Shown: positions 34,929 to 41,178 of the stretch, one piece after another
Numbering within the stretch: the stretch's first letter is position 1
Layout of the letters: every line of letters begins with the position of its first letter
From: Brunnivagina elsteri CCALA 953
GTDB lineage: Bacteria; Cyanobacteriota; Cyanobacteriia; Cyanobacteriales; Nostocaceae
Assembly (NCBI RefSeq): GCF_002289455.1
Contig: NZ_NTFS01000007.1
Location: 1 to 41,178 of the forward strand
Reading direction: 5' to 3'
Length of the DNA stretch: 41,178 nt
Notes under the pieces: model-generated
The model's input: only the letters and a program-made list of their open reading frames with translations
Told to the model about the DNA's origin: nothing
Databases searched by the model: none
Made by a program: the position numbers and the translations under genes

Positions 34929-37447
34929 ATACTAACCTCAGTACAAAATATATCGAATTTAAAATATTTGCCGGGAAAAATATTAATTAATAGCCTGTCT
35001 TCTCTATCTGGATCGGGTGTATTTTTAGAAAGTAGGATAACTCGCATTATATCTGATGTATTCGATAAATAGTTTGGAGATAACGGGTTCCCCGGAGGAT
35101 GGAAAATTAAAGTAGGAATGCGTGGTATTAAGTAAGGTTCGTAGTTATCAAATAGAAAAGTAAATGAATTATTTATTTTAGAATTTTCTTTGATAAATTC
35201 TCTATATTCTGGAGAAATTATGATATTTCTCATACCCTGCTCAATTAACCACTTAAATATTTTTCTTCCTCTTTGAAATTTTTTTAATTCTTCCACAGAA
35301 TCATAGAAAATAAGCAATATTTTTTCACCTGCAATTAGCCTTTGTAATTCTCCACCGAGATAAAAATTTGGATTTTGCCATACTGCTCTTGATGCTGGCA
35401 TTATTCCGGCAAAAGCTGTAACTCCATTTTTTCGACAAACTGGACAACCTCCACAAGCTTTAGAAACTATTACCGAACTCCTATTTCCCATTGAACGTGC
35501 AGAAATGTTATAAGCTTCTGCAAATATTTCTGAAATACAACGTTTAGTTTTTAAAGCTTCTTTCATAAGTCGAAGATTTTTATCACTCCAATTTTGCCTT
35601 TGCTTGCGAACTGGTTCAATGTCATCTTCCCAAGTTAGTTTTTTATCGTGAGATTCATTGCGAATGCGAATAATGCGACAATTTCGGTACAAATCCCAGG
35701 CTTTTTGATAAACTTCATCAGATTCTGACTCAAAGTTTTTCTTCAACGGAGGTTCCTCCGAGTCTATTTCAATTAGATTTGCTCGGTTCATCAGCGTTAA
35801 AGTGCGGATATTCCAAGCTCTATTTTGTTCATTTTGCATATCAATATCTTTTTCAGATAAAGAGGGAGGATTATTAATAGGTATCCGATATCGTCCATCT
35901 TGTAAATTCTCTTTTTTTATAAACATACTTTGCCAGCGCTCCAATCCCCTCTCGACAGTAATTGCCGCATCTTTCTGTAAACCAAGAGCAATATTAAAGT
36001 CTTCGTCTGTATATAATGTCAGCGACATACATGCTTTACCATCTCTTCCTCCTCGTCCAACTTCTTGATAGAAACGATCGATGGTTTCGGGTATACAAAC
36101 GTGAATTACTGCCCTCACGTCAGCTTGATCTATACCCAATCCAAAAGCAGAAGTTGCAATCACTATATCAATCTTTTTCTCTTGCCATTTTTTAATTAGT
36201 TTTTCCCTCTGCCTAGTAGTTGATTTTCCTGTCATAGTGTCATGTCTTTTAAATCCAGCCCGGTTTAATTCTTTTTTCCAGTATTCTACATCTTCAACTT
36301 TTGTAGTATAGATAATTAATGGACGAGGCAGGTGAGATATGGCTTCTATTAACCTCTGTTTCCTAATTTCAGAACTTTGACACCATTTAAACCAATAAGC
36401 AGGTTCTGGACGCAACTGGACGGCGGATATGACTTTTAAATCCTGACCAAATAATGATTCTAAAGTATCTAAACAAGATTCTGTTAAGGTTGCTGTTAGT
36501 AATAATGTCGTGAAAGAATTAAGACGTAATAAATCTTTTCGCAAACCCGGAATTTCTTGAAACGCAGGACGAAAATCATCGCCCCATTGCTCAACCATAT
36601 GGGCTTCATCAATGATAAAATACTTCAACATGCCCGATTTTGAGGCTTCATAGAGCGAAGAAGCGAGAGAATTCATTAAACTTTCCGGAGAGGTAAAAAC
36701 AATTCTTTGGGTTCCGTTGCGAATGCGATCGCGTATTCCCTTGTTCTTCTCTTTTCCTTCAACCGAATCATCACTATAATAAGCTGTAGGATGCTCTATT
36801 AAAGGTTTTAATGCCCGTTCTTGGTCAATCGCTAATGCTGTAGTGGGGACAACTACCACACTCACCCCGTTATTGTTTCGAGAATTTAATAAAGCTGGTA
36901 ATTGAGCGCAAAGACTTTTTCCCGCACCTGTAGGTAAATTAATTACTAAAGTGCTATTTTCTGGTGCTGTTAATATGCCACGAATTGCATCTCGTTGTCC
37001 GATACTGAGGTAGGTTTCACGATTCACTAGTTGTAAAAAAAGGTCGCCAGTAACGGGTTCATAATTACGGCACTTTTTCTCATCAAATAGTGGTTTATCT
37101 GGGGGATATTCCTGAGAATCATCAAGCCATTGGGGTTGCCAAGCAGAAGCACTAATTAGATAATAATCTTTACGCTCGTTAAATGTTTGTATACTGGCTT
37201 GTTCCCAATTAATTTTCAGAAAAGGTGCTTTTCGAGGTATTTGCAGGTAACTTGGAGAACTTCGACCCTGCTTTTCATCTTCCCGTCGCAAAATATGCCG
37301 CACCAGACTAACAACATCTCCAGAACCCGGTGAGTTACGTAATGCATCTAATAAACGCTGGTGGCAAGGTTCCGAAATATAGCTAATATCTTCGGCGATG
37401 TTACCAGTTTTAAGAATTTCTCGCAGTGCTGAAAATGAGTCACTCAT
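34925..37447 (-). CDS. dpdF: DpdF, RecQ-like helicase
   Basis: This 840-aa superfamily-2 helicase has a RecQ-type core: TGAGKS (residues 173-178), DEAH (280-283) in IIDEAHMVEQWGDDFRPAF, and motif VI QEVGRGGRDG. An N-terminal extension of about 140 residues and a C-terminal region with a zinc-like CGGCPVCRKNG set it apart from the RecQ at 11785-13248. The last 150 residues contain an unidentified alpha/beta domain. It starts 3 bp after the dpdE stop with AGGAG well placed, and ends overlapping dpdG by 4 bp. It would unwind or translocate on DNA in the restriction complex. Confidence 0.88.
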   Translation of the reverse strand: MSDSFSALREILKTGNIAEDISYISEPCHQRLLDALRNSPGSGDVVSLVRHILRREDEKQGRSSPSYLQIPRKAPFLKINWEQASIQTFNERKDYYLISASAWQPQWLDDSQEYPPDKPLFDEKKCRNYEPVTGDLFLQLVNRETYLSIGQRDAIRGILTAPENSTLVINLPTGAGKSLCAQLPALLNSRNNNGVSVVVVPTTALAIDQERALKPLIEHPTAYYSDDSVEGKEKNKGIRDRIRNGTQRIVFTSPESLMNSLASSLYEASKSGMLKYFIIDEAHMVEQWGDDFRPAFQEIPGLRKDLLRLNSFTTLLLTATLTESCLDTLESLFGQDLKVISAVQLRPEPAYWFKWCQSSEIRKQRLIEAISHLPRPLIIYTTKVEDVEYWKKELNRAGFKRHDTMTGKSTTRQREKLIKKWQEKKIDIVIATSAFGLGIDQADVRAVIHVCIPETIDRFYQEVGRGGRDGKACMSLTLYTDEDFNIALGLQKDAAITVERGLERWQSMFIKKENLQDGRYRIPINNPPSLSEKDIDMQNEQNRAWNIRTLTLMNRANLIEIDSEEPPLKKNFESESDEVYQKAWDLYRNCRIIRIRNESHDKKLTWEDDIEPVRKQRQNWSDKNLRLMKEALKTKRCISEIFAEAYNISARSMGNRSSVIVSKACGGCPVCRKNGVTAFAGIMPASRAVWQNPNFYLGGELQRLIAGEKILLIFYDSVEELKKFQRGRKIFKWLIEQGMRNIIISPEYREFIKENSKINNSFTFLFDNYEPYLIPRIPTLIFHPPGNPLSPNYLSNTSDIMRVILLSKNTPDPDREDRLLINIFPGKYFKFDIFCTEVSI

Positions 37448-37450
37448 CGA

Positions 37451-40400
37451 TTATTCTCCTTCAACTGGAGGTAGATGTCGTCCAGAAATGATAATAAAAC
37501 CAACAGAATCGAGACGAATTAAAGGTTTGCGAATTCCTTCGATAATGACTTGGCTTAATTCTCTTTCATTATCAAGTTCTTGTTGGAGTTTCACATTAGA
37601 AACTTGTCCCTGTTCATTAAGCCGATTAAGACGCAAACGTAATTGTTCCAATCTCCTACCTAAATTTTGTTCGGCATAGGTGCTACTTTTATCACACAAC
37701 TTACTAAAATCTGGCTGTTGAACCAGCAAATCTAAAGATGTTTGCCGAGCGCGATCGCATATTTTCTGCCACTTACTAGACTCAATAAAATTATCAAGAA
37801 TATACAAACGATTTTTTGCTAAGTTGTAATCCCGTAATTTACTTCCTTTATATTGATAAGGACATTCTAGAATCTTTAAAATATTTTCATCTTCAACAAT
37901 AGTCATTGGTTCATATCTGGCATCAATGAATATACTTTTTACAAATGGAGCAAATAAGCCATCTACACGTCTTTGTAAAACTTTAGGATTGGCGATATTT
38001 TTTTGATAATTAACTATGTCTGTTTCCACAACATAATTAAATCTAAAACCATACCATTCCTCACCCTCACTCGAATCCCAATTTTCCTCAAATCGCCACA
38101 TTGCATATGTTTTACCCCTATCATCCCAATTTAGATAAGATGACAGTGATTCTACAAACTTTTCACCAATGCGGTAAAGTTTTAATCCTAGTTGCTGATT
38201 TGCTACGCTACGATTAAATGTACCAAACCCATCTAAGGTATTTGCAAAATTGTTTCTTAAATCATCGGCTGGAATTAATGTACGTTCGGTAGCTCGATAT
38301 CGCTTTGCCTTTGATATATTGGGGTCATTAATATCCTTAAATTGTAATGCATCGCAAACCCAATCTTCGGTGAATCGCTCCATATCTTGATGGCAAGCGT
38401 CATAATCATCTAATTTTTGGAAATATTCGCTAGAACTATCATCAAGAGCATCAATTTCATCAAGGGCATTTTGTTCGCTAATTTTGACCTGCTCTTGGCT
38501 AATTTCTTCCTTAACTACTTGAATATTTTCTAATAGTCCTTCTGCTCCTCTTCTAAATAAAACTTCTGCCAATATGGGCAATTTTTCATCAACATAAAAC
38601 TGAAGACTAGCAATTGATTGCTGAAAAATATTAAACCCTTCTTTAAAAACACTAAACCATGCATCGTGGAGGCTATCAGGTAAATCGACACCAGCAAATA
38701 CCGTAAATTCTACTTTCAATGAACGACCAATTCTATCTACTCTGCCAATTCTTTGTTCGAGACGATTTGGTGTCCAAGGTAGATCAAAATGAATTGTATA
38801 ATTAACAAATTGTAAATTAAGACCTTCTTCGCCGGAAAAATCACAAACTAAAATAAAGCAATTCGGGTCTTTTTTAAACCGATTTAAGTTTTCTTCACTT
38901 TGAGAACGAGTTTGCCCGCATTGATTAGCAGCAACAGCATCTTTACCAAAGCAATCTGTCAATACGCGGACAATTTCGGTACAAGATTGCACAAAACTAG
39001 TAAATACAACAATTTTTGGCAAACTGTCACCCGGTACAGGTCTTTTTAACCGTCTTTGTACCTCTGTCAATAATTTAGGTATGTTGGCTTTCAACGATTG
39101 CAGCTTCAACGGTTCGCAGAGATGGTGAAGTATAACTATTTTGAGTAATTCGAGCCTGTCCCCATCTTCCGAAGGTTGTTGGATGATTTGTAGTAAACTT
39201 TCTAAAATTTCTTCTTCGTTATTAAATTTTGGGGTTTGAGTCAGAATTTTGTCGGATTCTGCACCAAATTCCTGGATTAATGCCGCAGAGGATATACCCA
39301 AACGTACTTTAATTAACTGCTCTAAAATACCTAACCAAGTCCCAGCAGCACGAAATAACAATAGAAAAATCTGATGATATTCTTGTTTATCCGGTGCTGC
39401 ATTACGCCATCCCTCAAGTATTTCATGGATGTCATAACTTCGTTCATCCAAGTCATACTCAGCTTTTGGGGTAATTTTGCGGTCAAAAATAACATCTTCT
39501 ACAGATGCACGACGGTTGCGAAGCATTCGACGGTGAAGTCTGTAGGTATCGCTAATATGGGTACGAATCGCTCGCACAATCGTCACCGTATCGCCAACCT
39601 TAGCTGCGAGAATACTCTCTAAGCTATCTATCAACTCTAATAAATAACCATCTTCGGGAAACAGGTTACGAAGTCTTTTGAGACTATTTTTCAGAACAAA
39701 GGAATCTGCATTTTCCTTAAACGACAGCAGTATCCTACCAATATCCTGCCGTCTTGCTACCTTATCCCGAAAGCTTGCTAAATCATTAAGTTGGTAGGTA
39801 CTCGGATCGAGAAAATGCAGCATTGTCAGAAAATCTTCCTCATGGTTGAGAACTGGAGTTGCCGAAAGTAGTAGTAAGCGATCGCATTTATGTGTCAGAT
39901 TTCTGTAAGCCTCGAAAAGCTGGAGTTTTGCGGCATCTTTGGAGCTTCCCATTGCGGCAATATGGTGTGCTTCATCCAAAATTAGTAAGCCAATTTTTGC
40001 TTTTGGGTTAATTTTTTTGATATCCTCAACTGCAAGTATTCCAACCCGTTTGGGAAAATGGGAAATATAAAATTTATTTTCTAATTCAGTTTTCCACTGT
40101 GATAATAAATACTGCGGTACTATAACCACCGCATATCCAGAAGGTTCATCCAAAAGATATTGACGCAGGATTGCACCAGCTTCTATAGTTTTTCCTAAGC
40201 CAACTTCATCTGCTAATAAATAACGTTGAATTGGGTCTTCAAGTACCCGTCGGACAACTTCGACTTGATGAGGGAAAAGTTTAATGTTGGCAGATATTAA
40301 GCCCGTCATCCCGCGACTGACAGCACGTTGCGATACCAAGGACTTAATAAGAGCAAATCTGCGATCGTAAAAATAGGGCGTTTCTTGTCCCTTCATTGCC

Positions 40401-40750
40401 AAAGTTTCAATCGGTTCTGCTTGGAGTAAATTGCAACGAACGTAAATTTCTTTCTCGCTGACTAGAATGGTTTTCTTACTGGGTAAATCTATCCGATACT
40501 TACTAAATTCCGCATCCCACTCATAGATTCTACCTATAATCCAAGTTTCGCAACTTTCTTGGTAAATATAGCATCGAGTTTGACGCTCTAGTCTAAACTG
40601 AGACAAGCAGTCTAACGGTAAGCTTTTTTCTATACGTTGACCTACTGAGCAAAAATATTCAATAGTTACCTGAGTATCTGATATATCAATTACCTTTCCT
40701 ATACCCAAACTATTATCTTTAGAACGTACCAATGAACCGAGTAATATCAT
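37451..40750 (-). CDS. dpdE: DpdE, SNF2-family helicase/translocase
   Basis: This 1099-aa Swi2/Snf2-type ATPase is the first recognised gene of the Dpd operon. Walker A is DEVGLGKT (181-188), DEAH is at 259-262, and the C-terminal helicase half has EEGLNLQFVNYTIHFD followed by QRIGRVDRIGR (666-676). An N-terminal region with beta-rich repeats (residues 1-110) may be a small SH3-like or KOW-like module. Such enzymes move along double-stranded DNA, and in several restriction systems they scan for unmodified DNA. GTAGG lies 9-13 bp upstream of the ATG, and a short upstream frame ends at the start in an ATGA overlap. The C-terminus is an uncharacterised helical domain. Confidence 0.88.
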   Translation of the reverse strand: MILLGSLVRSKDNSLGIGKVIDISDTQVTIEYFCSVGQRIEKSLPLDCLSQFRLERQTRCYIYQESCETWIIGRIYEWDAEFSKYRIDLPSKKTILVSEKEIYVRCNLLQAEPIETLAMKGQETPYFYDRRFALIKSLVSQRAVSRGMTGLISANIKLFPHQVEVVRRVLEDPIQRYLLADEVGLGKTIEAGAILRQYLLDEPSGYAVVIVPQYLLSQWKTELENKFYISHFPKRVGILAVEDIKKINPKAKIGLLILDEAHHIAAMGSSKDAAKLQLFEAYRNLTHKCDRLLLLSATPVLNHEEDFLTMLHFLDPSTYQLNDLASFRDKVARRQDIGRILLSFKENADSFVLKNSLKRLRNLFPEDGYLLELIDSLESILAAKVGDTVTIVRAIRTHISDTYRLHRRMLRNRRASVEDVIFDRKITPKAEYDLDERSYDIHEILEGWRNAAPDKQEYHQIFLLLFRAAGTWLGILEQLIKVRLGISSAALIQEFGAESDKILTQTPKFNNEEEILESLLQIIQQPSEDGDRLELLKIVILHHLCEPLKLQSLKANIPKLLTEVQRRLKRPVPGDSLPKIVVFTSFVQSCTEIVRVLTDCFGKDAVAANQCGQTRSQSEENLNRFKKDPNCFILVCDFSGEEGLNLQFVNYTIHFDLPWTPNRLEQRIGRVDRIGRSLKVEFTVFAGVDLPDSLHDAWFSVFKEGFNIFQQSIASLQFYVDEKLPILAEVLFRRGAEGLLENIQVVKEEISQEQVKISEQNALDEIDALDDSSSEYFQKLDDYDACHQDMERFTEDWVCDALQFKDINDPNISKAKRYRATERTLIPADDLRNNFANTLDGFGTFNRSVANQQLGLKLYRIGEKFVESLSSYLNWDDRGKTYAMWRFEENWDSSEGEEWYGFRFNYVVETDIVNYQKNIANPKVLQRRVDGLFAPFVKSIFIDARYEPMTIVEDENILKILECPYQYKGSKLRDYNLAKNRLYILDNFIESSKWQKICDRARQTSLDLLVQQPDFSKLCDKSSTYAEQNLGRRLEQLRLRLNRLNEQGQVSNVKLQQELDNERELSQVIIEGIRKPLIRLDSVGFIIISGRHLPPVEGE

Positions 40751-40989
40751 GATTTAAGCCTACTCAGTACGTTAGCATTTACTTTGCCATAACATAAGTC
40801 TAATTGTCCTACCACTTTGGTCAAAAATGGCTCATAGACTAACTTATCAGCATATATTTGCCAATTTACTAATTTTTTTAGCTTGGTGTGTAAGAACGTA
40901 ATTTGTATCACAATTAATTTACCGATAGTACACCCGGAGGTAGATAGGTATACATATATTATGGTTCCTTCTAAAAGAAAAGCCAACAT
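40747..40989 (-). CDS. Possible small leader ORF coupled to dpdE
   Basis: This 80-codon frame has a stop TGA that overlaps the dpdE ATG by 4 bp (ATGA), the same coupling used within the operon. The predicted product is basic, with a hydrophobic N-terminal stretch (MLAFLLEGTIIYVYL), and resembles no protein I know. No good ribosome site precedes its ATG. It may be a real small protein, a leader that couples translation, or chance, and I cannot tell which. Confidence 0.3.
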   Translation of the reverse strand: MLAFLLEGTIIYVYLSTSGCTIGKLIVIQITFLHTKLKKLVNWQIYADKLVYEPFLTKVVGQLDLCYGKVNANVLSRLKS

Positions 40990-41178
40990 CTGTGATTTTT
41001 TTTACATACTATATTTAATGTTAATTATCAGTAAATAGATTTTTTTGTAAGTAAATGAAATAACAAGTATTTCAAAGCACACGTAAGGATATTCGACTGA
41101 ATTACTAAATTTACTTGAAAATTTGCGCCCTTTTTGGCAAAGTTATACCATTTTAATATGAAGAGGCATAAAATAACC
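40990..41178. other. AT-rich region upstream of the Dpd operon
   Basis: This sequence before the first frame of the operon holds no gene in either direction. It is very AT-rich, with long T/A runs near 41000 and 41040 (minus-strand A-tracts), as expected for a promoter or H-NS-like silencing target. No -35/-10 pair is clear enough to call. Anything beyond 41178, including dpdA-C, is outside the window. Confidence 0.5.

Overview
The window looks like chromosomal DNA of a cyanobacterium, probably a filamentous, heterocyst-type (Nostocales-like) one. Copies of the HIP1 octamer GCGATCGC occur throughout, both inside and between genes. The coding sequence is AT-rich. There are short tandem heptamer repeats (TTCCTAA) and several families of interspersed palindromes of the kind seen in these genomes. 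The housekeeping genes (a HemW-type radical SAM protein, DprA, a RecQ-type helicase, a PIN/TRAM membrane protein) have typical cyanobacterial forms. The species cannot be named from this sequence.

Layout. 0-4.4 kb: exodeoxyribonuclease III (minus strand), a GT4 glycosyltransferase, a small zinc-ribbon protein and a zinc alcohol dehydrogenase. 4.8-10.3 kb: a J-domain protein (plus strand) facing a compact minus-strand operon of a dynamin-like GTPase, a small P-loop GTPase and a C-terminally membrane-anchored protein. The dynamin gene is split by a 145-bp insertion with terminal inverted repeats, and removing it exactly restores the reading frame. A second miniature element with a 9-bp target duplication sits at the stop codon of the last gene of this operon. 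10.7-22.4 kb: a secreted protein, a small conserved protein, RecQ, DprA, a ParA/ParB pair, HemW, a PIN/TRAM protein, an unknown protein and a SprT-like metallopeptidase, separated by repeat-rich spacers. 22.45-22.67 kb: a fragment of a sensor histidine kinase marks the edge of the next region.

22.7-40.75 kb: one long minus-strand operon of eight genes. By size, order and motifs it matches the restriction half of the Dpd system, which acts with 7-deazaguanine DNA modification: dpdE (SNF2 helicase), dpdF (RecQ-like helicase), dpdG, dpdH (P-loop ATPase), dpdI, dpdJ (large DEAD/H helicase with a zinc cluster), dpdK (phospholipase-D-type nuclease) and dpdD. Many junctions overlap by 4 to 7 bp, which implies translational coupling. 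The modification genes (dpdA, the TGT-like transglycosylase, plus dpdB and dpdC) and the preQ0 synthesis genes are not in the window. They must lie elsewhere, or the restriction half is an orphan.

The two main points are the Dpd restriction operon without its modification partners, and the dynamin/GTPase/membrane-protein operon beside a J-domain gene. The second is a plausible, little-described membrane or conflict system that appears to have been inactivated recently, and possibly reversibly, by a miniature transposon.
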